From an uncultured Eubacteriales bacterium (lineage in GTDB: Bacteria > Bacillota > Clostridia > Oscillospirales > Oscillospiraceae), in assembly GCA_900543625.1 (NCBI GenBank), contig UQSF01000012.1:1-64000 (forward strand): a stretch of DNA of 64,000 nt. The letters are read 5' to 3'. Made by a program: the position numbers and the translations under genes. Positions 51,753 through 60,382 of the stretch are shown here, piece by piece. The stretch's first letter is position 1, and the number at the start of each line of letters is the position of its first letter. Under the pieces are notes generated by a model that was not told the DNA's origin, ran no database searches, and saw only the letters and a list, made by a program, of their open reading frames with translations.

Positions 51753-52300
51753 GCAATTTTACCTTTTCGCCCACGGATATTCCCGGCGTGCAGATCGTCG
51801 ACGTAAAGAGCTTCGGCGATGCGCGCGGCTATTTCATGGAAACCTACAGGGCGGCCGACTTTGCCGCTGCCGGCATCACGGATGCGTTCGTGCAGGATAA
51901 CCAGTCCTGCTCGCACCGCGGCGTGCTGCGCGGGCTGCACTTTCAAAAGCGGCACCAGCAGACAAAGCTCGTGCGCGCGATTTCGGGCGAGATCTTTGAC
52001 GTCGCCGTGGATCTGCGCCGCGGCAGCGCGACCTACGGCCGCTGGGTCGGCGTCGTGCTCAGCGCGGAAAACCGCCGCCAGCTCTACATCCCGCGCGGCT
52101 TTGCCCACGGATTTCAGGTACTGAGCGAGCAGGCGGTCTTTGCCTACAAATGCGGCGATGTGTACCACCCCGAGGACGAGGGCGGTCTGCGCTACGACGA
52201 TGCGGACATCGGCATCGTCTGGCCGGGACAGGACACGCCCATCCTCAGCGAAAAGGATCAAAACTGGCCGGCGCTGCGCGCGCTCGGTATCGAGCTGTGA
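51749..52300 (+). CDS. rfbC: dTDP-4-dehydrorhamnose 3,5-epimerase
   Basis: 183 aa, the normal length. Cupin epimerase motifs: FMETYRAADF, the active-site His in QDNQSCSHRGVLRGLHFQ, FDVAVDLRRGSATYGRW, and YIPRGFAHGFQVLSE. It converts dTDP-4-keto-6-deoxyglucose to the 4-keto-rhamnose form. It overlaps the ATP-grasp gene by ATGA. RfbA and RfbB, needed upstream in the pathway, are not in the window. Confidence 0.95.
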   Translation: MSNFTFSPTDIPGVQIVDVKSFGDARGYFMETYRAADFAAAGITDAFVQDNQSCSHRGVLRGLHFQKRHQQTKLVRAISGEIFDVAVDLRRGSATYGRWVGVVLSAENRRQLYIPRGFAHGFQVLSEQAVFAYKCGDVYHPEDEGGLRYDDADIGIVWPGQDTPILSEKDQNWPALRALGIEL

Positions 52301-52327
52301 TGCGGCGTGCGCTGCGGAGGTGAGATC

Positions 52328-53224
52328 ATGAACATACTCGTCACCGGCGCAAACGGTCTGCTCGGCCGTGCCGTCATGGCGGAGCTGCGCCGGCGCGGTC
52401 ATCACGGCATCGCCGTCGGGCGCGCACCGCAGTGCCGCAGCGCCGACGCAGCGGCGTATGTGCAGGCAGATCTCTGCGATGCATCGGCTGTGCAGGCGCT
52501 CTTTGCCGGCGTGCAGCCGGACGCGGTCATCCACTGCGCCGCATGGACGGACGTGGACGGCGCGGAGCTGCCGGAAAACCGCGAGCAGGTGTTTGCCGTC
52601 AACCGGGACAGCACGCAAAACGTGGCCGAGGCCAGCCGTGACCACGGCTGCAAGCTGCTGTATGTGACGACGGACTATGTCTTTGACGGGACGTATCCCG
52701 CCCCCTACCCCGCGGACTGTGACCGCTTTGCCCCGCTGAATGTCTACGGGCAGAGCAAGCTCGCCGGTGAACGCGCCGTGTGCGGCACGCTCGCGCAGCA
52801 CTTCATCGTGCGCACCTCGTGGCTCTACGGCGCGGGCGGCAAAAACTTCGTGCGCACCATGCTGCAGCTGAGCCGCACGCACGATACGCTGCGCGTCGTA
52901 TGCGATCAGGTCGGCACGCCGACCTATGTTCCCGATCTCGCGCGGCTGCTCGCCGACATGGTCGAGACCGACCGCTACGGCCGCTACAACGCGGTCAACA
53001 GCGGCGGCTATCTGAGCTGGTATGATTTTGCGTGTGCGATCTTCCGCGCAGCCGGCATCCCTATGACCGTGCTGCCGGTGACGAGCGAGGAATACGGTCA
53101 GAGCCGCGCCGTGCGCCCGCGCAACAGCCGCCTCGACACGGCCAAGCTGGCAGCCGCCGGTTTCCGGCCGCTGCCTGTCTGGCAGGATGCGCTGGCGCGC
53201 TATCTCGCCGCAGAACAACCATAA
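52328..53224 (+). CDS. rfbD: dTDP-4-dehydrorhamnose reductase
   Basis: 298 aa from ATG 52328 behind GCGGAGGTGA. An extended SDR: MNILVTGANGLLGRAVMAEL, the catalytic region VTTDYVFDGTYPAPY, and YGQSKLAGE with the Tyr-x3-Lys pair. It makes dTDP-L-rhamnose from the RfbC product with NADPH. It is the last gene of the surface-polymer operon and is followed by a strong terminator. Confidence 0.95.
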   Translation: MNILVTGANGLLGRAVMAELRRRGHHGIAVGRAPQCRSADAAAYVQADLCDASAVQALFAGVQPDAVIHCAAWTDVDGAELPENREQVFAVNRDSTQNVAEASRDHGCKLLYVTTDYVFDGTYPAPYPADCDRFAPLNVYGQSKLAGERAVCGTLAQHFIVRTSWLYGAGGKNFVRTMLQLSRTHDTLRVVCDQVGTPTYVPDLARLLADMVETDRYGRYNAVNSGGYLSWYDFACAIFRAAGIPMTVLPVTSEEYGQSRAVRPRNSRLDTAKLAAAGFRPLPVWQDALARYLAAEQP

Positions 53225-53228
53225 ACGA

Positions 53229-53274
53229 CCGGGGCGTCCCGCACAAATGTGCGCGGACGCCCCGGTTTTCTGTT
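53229..53274 (+). terminator. Terminator of the surface-polymer operon
   Basis: An 11-bp perfect stem (53229-53239 with 53255-53265), extended by CGCACA/TGTGCG, with TTTTCTGTT after it on the plus strand. Confidence 0.88.
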
Positions 53275-53276
53275 AT

Positions 53277-54161
53277 TCAGCGCTTAGGCTTGATGAGCGA
53301 AACGAACGACGACACGCCGAGCTCCTGCCGCCCGCGCGGATAGACGAGCAGTGTGCGCGCCTTCGCCCGGAAACCGTGCAGCGGGCGAAAAACGACGCCG
53401 GAGATCCCCCAATCGGCCATGCTCGCCGGCATGATGCTGAAGGCGAGACCGGCATGGATGATGAGCGCGATGCCGTAAAAATCGTCGGCATACATACGCG
53501 GGTTGCCGCCCAGACCCATGGATGCATACATCCCGGCGATCTGTGCAGCCGAGGGCTGACTGTCCTGCGCACGGTTGAGCACGATCGGCATTCCCTTGAG
53601 CTCGCGCGGATGGATCTCCGCCTTTGCCGCCAGCGGGTGCTCGGCGCTGATCATGACCACGCACGGGTCTGCACGCGTGACGCAGCTGGCGAGCTCGGCA
53701 TCAAGCACGACGCCGAAGCCGGAGAGCACGGCCATGTCCAGCCGTCCCTCAGCCAGCGCGGTGAGGAGACTCCGGTTGCTGCCGAGCTGAAACGAGAACG
53801 CCGCCTCCGGATACAGCCGGTGATACTTGCGGATCTGCGCAACGATCGTCCACAGCTCATATGCCCCGGCATAACCGATGCGCAGATCCGTCGCGCTGCC
53901 GAGCGCGATTTTCTTGCCCTGCGCTGCGGCGTCGTTATAGCGGATGAGCAGCTGCCGGCACTGCCGGTAAAACACCTCGCCCGCCGGCGTCAGACGCACG
54001 CCGCGCTTGCCGCGCACGAACAGCGCATAGCCAAGCTCCTGCTCCAGCAGCTTGATCTGCTGGCTGACTGCCGTCTGCGAGATGCACTGCTCCTCGGCGG
54101 CACGGGTGAAATTGAGGTGCTCTGCAGCCGATAAGAACACCGGAAGGCGCTGAATGCTCAC
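53277..54161 (-). CDS. LysR-family transcriptional regulator
   Basis: 294 aa from GTG 54161, chosen because AAGGAG lies 10 bases upstream and it gives the usual LysR length; an in-frame ATG at 54254 would add 31 unusual residues. The winged HTH is clear (FLSAAEHLNFTRAAEEQCIS, QTAVSQQIKLLEQELGYALF), followed by the two-lobed effector domain (LRIGYAGAYELW onward). It is divergent from the SDR/CoA-transferase/flavoprotein genes with a 207-bp gap, the normal arrangement for a LysR regulator and its target. The inducer is unknown; a bile acid or related steroid acid is a reasonable guess. Confidence 0.9.
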   Translation of the reverse strand: MSIQRLPVFLSAAEHLNFTRAAEEQCISQTAVSQQIKLLEQELGYALFVRGKRGVRLTPAGEVFYRQCRQLLIRYNDAAAQGKKIALGSATDLRIGYAGAYELWTIVAQIRKYHRLYPEAAFSFQLGSNRSLLTALAEGRLDMAVLSGFGVVLDAELASCVTRADPCVVMISAEHPLAAKAEIHPRELKGMPIVLNRAQDSQPSAAQIAGMYASMGLGGNPRMYADDFYGIALIIHAGLAFSIMPASMADWGISGVVFRPLHGFRAKARTLLVYPRGRQELGVSSFVSLIKPKR

Positions 54162-54263
54162 AGTTTCCACACTCCTTGTCGAATAAGCAACGCTCAGCAG
54201 CGAAATATTGCTTTCTTTTATTATATCCATAACTTTTTCTTCTGACAAGGTCATAAAACGATA

Positions 54264-54293
54264 TTGGACTGCGCTCTATAAAAATGATACAAT
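54264..54293 (+). promoter_or_regulatory. Promoter of the second bai-type unit
   Basis: TTGGAC (54264-54269), an 18-bp spacer and TACAAT (54288-54293), 75 bp before the SDR start codon. It lies in the gap shared with the divergent LysR gene, so LysR control is probable. Confidence 0.7.
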
Positions 54294-54368
54294 TTTAACA
54301 AGGCAAGCATCAAGTCACACCCGTTCAAGAGTCATCAAACATTCCGTTTCATAAGGAGGACAAACACC

Positions 54369-55184
54369 ATGGAAAAGATGCGTTTTGAAGGAAAGGTCGT
54401 CATCGTGACCGGCGCGAGCTCGGGCATTGGCCGCTCGACCGCGCGGCTGTTCGCCATGGAGGGCGCGAAGGTCGTCGCCGCGGCGCGCCGCATGAAGCGT
54501 CTGGAGGATCTGCGCGACAAGGTCGCCGCCGAAAATGCGCCCGGCGTCATCCTGCCGGTCAAAACGGACGTGCGCGACCCGGCACAGATCGAGGCCATGT
54601 TCGATACCTGCCTCAAGGAGTTCGGCCATCTGGATATCCTCGTCAACAACGCCGGCGTGCTCGACGGTCAGCTCCCCATCCACGAGACGACGCCGGAGGT
54701 CTACGACATGATCTACGAGACCAACCAGCGCGCCGTGTTCCTGTGCTGCCAGCGCGCGATCAGGATCTTCCTCGAGCAGGGCACGCCGGCGAACATCGTC
54801 AACGTCGCCTCGGCAGCGTCCCTGCGCGGTCTGAAGGGCGGCGCGATGTACGTCACGACCAAGCACGCCGTGCTCGGCCTGACGCGCAACATCTCCGCCT
54901 CGTTCTTCGAGCGCGGCATCCGCTGCAACTGCATCGAGCCCGCGAACATCCTCACCGAGATCAACAAAGTGCCGCGCGAAAAGGGCATCGGCATCCTCGA
55001 GTGGCAGATGCGCGCCGGCAAGGCCGCCCCGCTGCACACCATCACGAAGCCCGGCGAAAAAAAGCCCATGCTCGGAAAGCCGAAGGACTGTGCCAACGCC
55101 ATCGCCTATCTCGCCGACGACGTCGCCGCGCGCTACATTTCCGGCGCGGAGCTGAAGGTCGATGCCGGCTGGCTGAATATGTGA
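54369..55184 (+). CDS. Short-chain dehydrogenase, BaiL-like by context
   Basis: 271 aa from ATG 54369 behind AAGGAGG. SDR motifs: TGASSGIG (14-21), Arg40-Arg41 after the second strand (favours NADP), NNAG (93-96), Ser148, Tyr161 and Lys165. An insertion of about 20 residues after the NILTEINKV region lengthens the substrate loop. It starts a three-gene unit with a BaiF/BaiK-type transferase and a flavoprotein, the composition of C. scindens baiJKL. A hydroxysteroid dehydrogenase role is inferred from this. Confidence 0.8.
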   Translation: MEKMRFEGKVVIVTGASSGIGRSTARLFAMEGAKVVAAARRMKRLEDLRDKVAAENAPGVILPVKTDVRDPAQIEAMFDTCLKEFGHLDILVNNAGVLDGQLPIHETTPEVYDMIYETNQRAVFLCCQRAIRIFLEQGTPANIVNVASAASLRGLKGGAMYVTTKHAVLGLTRNISASFFERGIRCNCIEPANILTEINKVPREKGIGILEWQMRAGKAAPLHTITKPGEKKPMLGKPKDCANAIAYLADDVAARYISGAELKVDAGWLNM

Positions 55185-55208
55185 CGCGCACGCAAAGGAG
55201 GCAAAACG

Positions 55209-56561
55209 ATGTCTACACAGTATAAGGACTATTACGGCACGCATATGCCGTTTGGTCAGTTCCCGAAATTCGGCGTTCTCTCGAGCGTGAAAGTGCTCAT
55301 GACGGGCACGAACATCGCCGGCCCCTTTGCCGCAAGCATCATGGCCGAGATGGGCGCGCAGGTCATTCAGGTCGAGGCGCCGAATATGCCGTGCCAGACG
55401 CGCGGCAACTACGGCTACTCGCAGGATCACCGCAACACCTATTCCATCACGCTCAACACCCGCACCGCCAAGGGCCGCGAGGTGCTCGAAAAGCTCATCG
55501 CGTGGGCGGACATCTGGATCGAATCCGGCCGCCCCGGCACCTATGCGAAAAACGGTCTGAGCGACGAGCATATGTGGAAAATCAACCGCAAGCTCGCCAT
55601 CGTCCACGTCTCCGGCTACGGGCAGACAGGCCCCGACAGGAACAAGGCGGCGTATGACGTCTCGGGTCAGGCCATGGGCGGCTATATGTACATGAACGGC
55701 ACAAGCCCCACCTCTCCCCCGCTGAAGGTCAACCCCTATCTGTCCGACTACGCCACCGCCTACAACGCGTGCATCTGCGCGCTGTCGATCATGACCAATG
55801 CCCGCATCACCGGCGAGGGTGACGCGTGCGACGTGTCGCAGTATGAGACGATGTTCCGCCTGCTCGGCAGCTATCCGGCCGAGTGGTTCAACAAGGGTTA
55901 TCCCGGCCCGGGCGAGCCGGTCAAATACCGCACCGGCAATGTCAGCGACATTGCGGCCGGCTTCTCGTTTTACGACTGCAAGGACGGCGGCACGATCTTC
56001 ATCGGCATGGTCGGCGCGGGCAACACGAAAAAGGGCTACCCGCTCGTCGGCCTGCCGACGCCGGGCGACGGCACCGACCCCGACTTCCCCGAGGGCATGA
56101 CCGGCTCGCTCAAGTCCCTGCCGCGCGGTCAGCGCATTGAGGCCGCCATCACGAAATTCTGCGCCGAGCGCACGGTCGACGAGGTCGAGGCCATCATGAA
56201 CAAGGCCGGCATCCCGAACCAGAAGGCCTTCGGGCCGGCGGACATCGAAAAGAGCGCGCAGTACGCCGCCCGTGACGACATCGCGACCTGGACCGACAGC
56301 ATCTACGGTGAGATGAAGGGCATCGGCATCACGAACAAGTTCAAGAAAAACCCCGCGCAGATCGTCGCCTCCGCGCCGACCTTCGGCGAACACAGCCGCG
56401 AGGTGCTCTCCTTCCTCGGCTACACCGACGAGCAGATCGACGATATGTACGCCAAGGGCATCACCGCGACCATGGACCCGCGCGAGACCGCGCAGCTGTG
56501 GCACCTCAAGGACTGGCAGTTCTTCTGGCGCGACGATCAGGCCGAAAAGCTGGATCTATAA
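55209..56561 (+). CDS. Bile acid CoA-transferase, BaiK/BaiF-like (third copy)
   Basis: 450 aa from ATG 55209 behind AAAGGAGG. Class III CoA-transferase with catalytic Asp150 in AAYDVSGQAMGGYMYMNG. It is closely related to the two BaiF-type proteins at 25.6-28.4 kb, sharing TGTNIAGPFA, GRPG(T/S)YAK, VNPYLSDY and GMKGIGITNKFKKNPAQIV-type blocks. The segment GLPTPGDGTDPDFPEGMTG recalls C. scindens BaiF (PVPGTGDPDFPEGFTG) more than the other two do. CoA transfer between bile acids is likely. Confidence 0.87.
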   Translation: MSTQYKDYYGTHMPFGQFPKFGVLSSVKVLMTGTNIAGPFAASIMAEMGAQVIQVEAPNMPCQTRGNYGYSQDHRNTYSITLNTRTAKGREVLEKLIAWADIWIESGRPGTYAKNGLSDEHMWKINRKLAIVHVSGYGQTGPDRNKAAYDVSGQAMGGYMYMNGTSPTSPPLKVNPYLSDYATAYNACICALSIMTNARITGEGDACDVSQYETMFRLLGSYPAEWFNKGYPGPGEPVKYRTGNVSDIAAGFSFYDCKDGGTIFIGMVGAGNTKKGYPLVGLPTPGDGTDPDFPEGMTGSLKSLPRGQRIEAAITKFCAERTVDEVEAIMNKAGIPNQKAFGPADIEKSAQYAARDDIATWTDSIYGEMKGIGITNKFKKNPAQIVASAPTFGEHSREVLSFLGYTDEQIDDMYAKGITATMDPRETAQLWHLKDWQFFWRDDQAEKLDL

Positions 56562-56594
56562 ACGAATAACCCAACAGAAACGGAGGTCTTAAAC

Positions 56595-58409
56595 ATGGCA
56601 AGCTACACCCCCGGAACCTATGAGGGCGCCGCCCGCGGCTACGGCGGCAAGCTCTTCGTGCGCGTGACGGTATCGGAAGACCGGATCGAAGCCGTCACCG
56701 TAACGCAGCACAAGGAATACCGCGGCATTGCCTGGGGGCTGAATACGACGCCGATCGAGCGCTATCCGGAGCTGATCGTGGAGTACCAGACGCTGAACAT
56801 CCCCGTTGTCGACGGTGCAGACCTGACATGTGCCGCGATCTTAGACGCAACGGCGGCAGCGCTCAAGGCCGCCGGTGCGTCCAAGGAGGACATTGCCGCG
56901 CTCAGGGCCGCTCCCGCTCCCAAAGCACCGGAATATCAGGACGAGGTACGCACGGTCGACGTGGTCGTGTGCGGCGCGGGCGCGGGCGGTCTGGCAGCAG
57001 CCATCGAGGCAAAGCTGGCTGGCGCGGACGTCGTCATCGTCGAAAAGCAGGGCATCACCGGCGGCGCCACCGCGAGAAGCGGCGGCAAGCTCCTCGGCGC
57101 CGGAACGCGGTGGCAGAAAAAGCAGGGGCTTTTCGACACGAAGGACATGGTCTATGACTACCTCATGGACGTTGGCAACCGCAGCGGCAAGTTTATGGAC
57201 GCATCGAAAAATAGGTATCTGGTCGACCACCTCAACCAGACGCTCGACTGGCTCACCTCCATCGAGGCGACCGTGAAAGGCGACCCTGTGCAGGTGCTCG
57301 CCCAGCCGTGGGAGCCGCTGTCCAGGCCGGTGGAGAAGGACGGCGTGCTCAAAACGCACTTTGATGTACTCGACGTCGAGCCCATCCACGTCAGCCTGCA
57401 GCCGTGGCGCGTGCACAATTCTCCCGGCGGCGGCGGTCAGACCAACGGCGAGGGCGGCGAGATCTCCACGCCCCTGACGCTGTACTATGAAAATGACCTC
57501 GGCGGTGAGATCATCTATGACACCGCCATGGATGAGATCCTCACGGATGAGGCGGGGGCCGTCACCGGCGTGACGTGCACGCGCAAGGGCGGTGCCAAGC
57601 TCACGCTCTACGCGAAAAAGGGCGTCATCCTCGCGACCGGCGGCTATGCCCGCAACAAGGATATGGTCGCGCGCTATCCCGTCGCGCACTACTTCAGCAA
57701 CGTGCCGCACGGCAACGTCGGCGACGGGCTGACAGCCGCCGAGAAGCTCGGCGCGCGCAACTTCGAGCACCCGGCCGTGCAGGTCGTGTACACGAGCCTG
57801 ACCAACGGTGTCGGCATCAACGACGAGTCCGGCCTCATCGTCAACGACCGCGGCGAACGTGTCGTCAATGAGTGGAGCTATCAGTACACGGTCAGCGACG
57901 CCATCGCCCGCTCCGGCAGCAACTGCGGCTGGTACATCACAAGCGGCAAGGAGCCCTACGGCGGCGTGCAGTACGGCTACAAGGCCGCTGCCGCCGGTAA
58001 GTCCAAGGATCCCTGCGCGGCCTCCATCGAGGGGCTGGCCAAAAAGATGGGCTGCGACCCGGCGACGCTGCAGGCGACCTATGACCGCTACTGCGAGCTG
58101 GTCGAACGCGGCGTCGACGAGGATTTCGGGAAACCGGCTGAATTCCTGCACCCGATCAAGGGCCCCAAGTTTGTCGCCCTGCGTCTGCATCCGTGCGTGA
58201 CCGTCACATTCGGCGGCCTCGAGACAGACATCTCCGCGCGCGTCATGAAGCCCGACGGCTCTGTGATCCCGCACCTGTACGCCGCGGGTGAGGTCGCCGG
58301 CACCGGCATGTACGGCACGCAGTACCCCACCTGCGGCACGTCGATCGGCAGCGCCCTGTTCTACGGACGCATCGCCGGGCGCGCCGTCACCGATCAGGCG
58401 CTGCTGTGA
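56595..58409 (+). CDS. FMN-binding/FAD-dependent fumarate-reductase-like flavoprotein, BaiJ-like
   Basis: 604 aa from ATG 56595 behind CGGAGG. Residues 1-95 form an FMN-binding domain (PF04205 type; GTYEGAARGYGGKLFVRVTV, attachment-type Thr78 in GADLTCAA). From 122 an FAD-binding domain of the fumarate reductase/ketosteroid dehydrogenase group follows: VVVCGAGAGGLAAAIEAKLA, GATARSGGKLLGAGTRW, and the C-terminal AAGEVAGTGMYG. It should reduce an activated C=C bond or oxidise the reverse. In C. scindens baiJ lies with a CoA-transferase and an SDR gene and has been linked to 5alpha-reduction giving allo bile acids. No signal peptide is present, so it acts in the cytoplasm. Confidence 0.85.
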   Translation: MASYTPGTYEGAARGYGGKLFVRVTVSEDRIEAVTVTQHKEYRGIAWGLNTTPIERYPELIVEYQTLNIPVVDGADLTCAAILDATAAALKAAGASKEDIAALRAAPAPKAPEYQDEVRTVDVVVCGAGAGGLAAAIEAKLAGADVVIVEKQGITGGATARSGGKLLGAGTRWQKKQGLFDTKDMVYDYLMDVGNRSGKFMDASKNRYLVDHLNQTLDWLTSIEATVKGDPVQVLAQPWEPLSRPVEKDGVLKTHFDVLDVEPIHVSLQPWRVHNSPGGGGQTNGEGGEISTPLTLYYENDLGGEIIYDTAMDEILTDEAGAVTGVTCTRKGGAKLTLYAKKGVILATGGYARNKDMVARYPVAHYFSNVPHGNVGDGLTAAEKLGARNFEHPAVQVVYTSLTNGVGINDESGLIVNDRGERVVNEWSYQYTVSDAIARSGSNCGWYITSGKEPYGGVQYGYKAAAAGKSKDPCAASIEGLAKKMGCDPATLQATYDRYCELVERGVDEDFGKPAEFLHPIKGPKFVALRLHPCVTVTFGGLETDISARVMKPDGSVIPHLYAAGEVAGTGMYGTQYPTCGTSIGSALFYGRIAGRAVTDQALL

Positions 58410-58440
58410 CGCGCCCGACGGCATCCAAGCCTGATTTTGA

Positions 58441-58472
58441 GCGCCTCAGAGTTGACTCTGAGGCGCTTTTTT
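58441..58472 (+). terminator. Terminator of the second bai-type unit
   Basis: GCGCCTCAGAG, TTGA, CTCTGAGGCGC, then TTTTTT: a textbook intrinsic terminator 31 bp after the flavoprotein stop. Confidence 0.93.
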
Positions 58473-58515
58473 GTACCGGAAAGGAAATGCTCTTCTTAAT
58501 TAAGCAGCCGCATCG

Positions 58516-58554
58516 AAAACCCCGTGCCTCAGAGCGTGACGCCGAGGCACGGGG
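58516..58554 (-). terminator. Terminator of the TetR-linked membrane genes
   Basis: An 11-bp stem CCCCGTGCCTC/GAGGCACGGGG (58520-58530, 58544-58554) followed by TTTTC on the minus strand. Confidence 0.75.
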
Positions 58555-58576
58555 GTACATATTTTTCCTGCGGCGC

Positions 58577-59251
58577 TCACCTGGCGCTGCCGCATTCTTT
58601 TTTCATGGCCTTGTAGCCGATGAGCACCGTCCACACATAGGCGCAGGTCTTGGGGATCATGAGCATACCGATCATCGGCACGACATCCGCCCACAGCACC
58701 ACCGGGATGTAGAAGCCGAAGCTCAGCACGATGGTCAGCCACATCCAGTGAAACGCCCGGTCATCCCGCGCCTTTGCGCTGCGGAAAAACAGCACGATCA
58801 CGAGCAGACCGATCAACGCGAACGGGATGTTGCGGTAAATGCCCCACGCGAGCGGTGCGCCGCCGGTCAGCCACCGGTTCTGCGGCATCATGCACAGCAC
58901 AACGCGCGCGGCAGCCAGAACATACACGGCGGCGGTCAGGCCGCGCTTGCCCTCGATCCGATAGCGCCTGCGCCAGACATAGTAGAGCAGCACATAAAAC
59001 ACCGTCATCGTGACGGAGGTGATCCACTTGCCGAGACCGAGCGCGAAGGTGTAGCTCTTAAGGCCGGTGGTGCACAGCGCCAGCGCGCGCGGGATCAGGT
59101 GGAACGAATCGCCTGCCCCGAGCACGACGGCCATCCAGCCGAAGAGCGTGTACTGCACATTGCCTTTGCTGCGGCGGATCATGAGGATGCCGATCGTGAT
59201 GACTGTGCTCAGATAGGCGGCATCAAATAGCGTTTCAACAATTGCCTGCAT
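58577..59251 (-). CDS. Hypothetical multi-pass membrane protein
   Basis: 224 aa with about six or seven hydrophobic segments (first at 13-25, last near 195-213). I do not recognise the family. Notable is GAGDSFHLIPRALAL between helices 2 and 3, a polar conserved-looking loop. It lies 3 bp after the preceding membrane gene and is expected to be controlled by the upstream TetR. A role in efflux or membrane stress would fit the context but is not shown. Confidence 0.7.
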   Translation of the reverse strand: MQAIVETLFDAAYLSTVITIGILMIRRSKGNVQYTLFGWMAVVLGAGDSFHLIPRALALCTTGLKSYTFALGLGKWITSVTMTVFYVLLYYVWRRRYRIEGKRGLTAAVYVLAAARVVLCMMPQNRWLTGGAPLAWGIYRNIPFALIGLLVIVLFFRSAKARDDRAFHWMWLTIVLSFGFYIPVVLWADVVPMIGMLMIPKTCAYVWTVLIGYKAMKKECGSAR

Positions 59252-59254
59252 AGT

Positions 59255-59710
59255 TTAGTCTCCTTTTTCGTCCTGGAATGCTGTTTTCTCTTCGCCGGCG
59301 GCGATGGCCGCCCTGACGAACTGATAACCGAAGCGAATGCCGGCCGTCAGCAGCGAAGCGCCGAGGCCGGTATAGAACACCGCGATGAAGCGATCCGGCG
59401 CGGTACCGCTCGAACGCAGCCAGATACCGCCGCTCATCATCACGGCCATGATGATGAAGGACTTCACGTCGAAGAACTTGAGGAAGAAATGACGCTCCTC
59501 CTCATAGCCCGTGATCCGGGCCGTGTGCTTTTTGACCAATCTGCCGAATATGAAATACTGGAACACGGCAAAGGCCAGCGCTGACAGCACGAAATTCAGT
59601 GCGCTCAGATAAGCGGGATAAGCCAGCACCCCGAGGCGCAGGATGTTAACGCCCGCCGCCCCCCACACGAGACAGGCGATGAGCAGCAGTGTGTTGCGTT
59701 TGACTTTCAT
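59255..59710 (-). CDS. Hypothetical membrane protein
   Basis: 151 aa from ATG 59710 (AAAGGT upstream); an in-frame ATG at 59743 lies inside the operator palindrome and is less likely. About four hydrophobic segments (residues 5-22, 27-45, 73-92 and 100-118) and a basic central loop (KKHTARITGYEEERHF). No known family is recognised. It forms a pair with the 224-aa membrane protein and follows the TetR gene. Confidence 0.7.
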   Translation of the reverse strand: MKVKRNTLLLIACLVWGAAGVNILRLGVLAYPAYLSALNFVLSALAFAVFQYFIFGRLVKKHTARITGYEEERHFFLKFFDVKSFIIMAVMMSGGIWLRSSGTAPDRFIAVFYTGLGASLLTAGIRFGYQFVRAAIAAGEEKTAFQDEKGD

Positions 59711-59729
59711 GACATTCGACCTTTCTATG

Positions 59730-59742
59730 TGAACAGTGTTCA
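59730..59742. promoter_or_regulatory. TetR operator upstream of the membrane gene pair
   Basis: TGAACAGTGTTCA is a perfect 13-bp palindrome 20 bp before the ATG. A near copy, TGAACTGTGTTCA, lies upstream of tetR at 60358-60370. Confidence 0.75.
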
Positions 59743-59784
59743 TTTTGCAGTTTGAAATTGCCCGCCGCAAGGCGGGCTTTGGAT

Positions 59785-60342
59785 TTAATACAGCGTTCTG
59801 CGCACGATCTCCAGCACGGCAGTGGGATCGCAGTCCTGCCGCAGCATGGCCGAGAGCATCTGCGAAAAGAGCACATCCGCAAACCGCTCCACGGTGAAGG
59901 TGTCCGTAAAGGCGTCCGGCCGGATCTTCGCGTCGCGCCTGAGCACCGCGCACAGCCCCGCCAGAATATGCCCCCACGTCTGCTGCATGCGCCGCTTGCC
60001 GTCGGGCCGCTCGTCGCGCAGGAAGCCGATGGAGTGCAGGGTGAAAAAGCCGGGGTACTGCTCACAGCCGTAGGCGATGCGTGTGTACATCCACGTGACG
60101 CACGTCTGCACATCCTGAAACACGTCCGCGTCATCCGGGCGGTGGAAGATCTCCTGCCAGACGCTGCCGACCGTTTCGCTCAGCAGCGCAGCCTTGGAAT
60201 CAAAGTAATTATAGATCGAGCCCACCGATACGCCGCAGGCCGCGGCGACCGAGCGGATGCTGACCGAGGACCACCCCTGCTGCCGGATCAGCTCCCGGCT
60301 GGTTTTCAGGATCTCCTCTTTGGATGTGACCGCTGCGTTCAT
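59785..60342 (-). CDS. TetR-family transcriptional regulator
   Basis: 185 aa. The N-terminal TetR HTH is clear (SKEEILKTSRELIRQQGWSS, then SIRSVAAACGVSVGSIYNYF, DSKAALL). The C-terminal ligand domain is unspecific. It is the first gene of a unit with the two small membrane proteins; matching palindromes before tetR and before the membrane genes indicate that it represses both. Confidence 0.93.
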   Translation of the reverse strand: MNAAVTSKEEILKTSRELIRQQGWSSVSIRSVAAACGVSVGSIYNYFDSKAALLSETVGSVWQEIFHRPDDADVFQDVQTCVTWMYTRIAYGCEQYPGFFTLHSIGFLRDERPDGKRRMQQTWGHILAGLCAVLRRDAKIRPDAFTDTFTVERFADVLFSQMLSAMLRQDCDPTAVLEIVRRTLY

Positions 60343-60357
60343 ACAAGCACCTCAACT

Positions 60358-60370
60358 TGAACTGTGTTCA
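60358..60370. promoter_or_regulatory. TetR operator at its own promoter
   Basis: TGAACTGTGTTCA differs from the perfect palindrome at 59730-59742 by one base. It sits just downstream of the promoter start point, so bound TetR would block transcription. Confidence 0.75.
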
Positions 60371-60382
60371 TGTTCGAGCATC

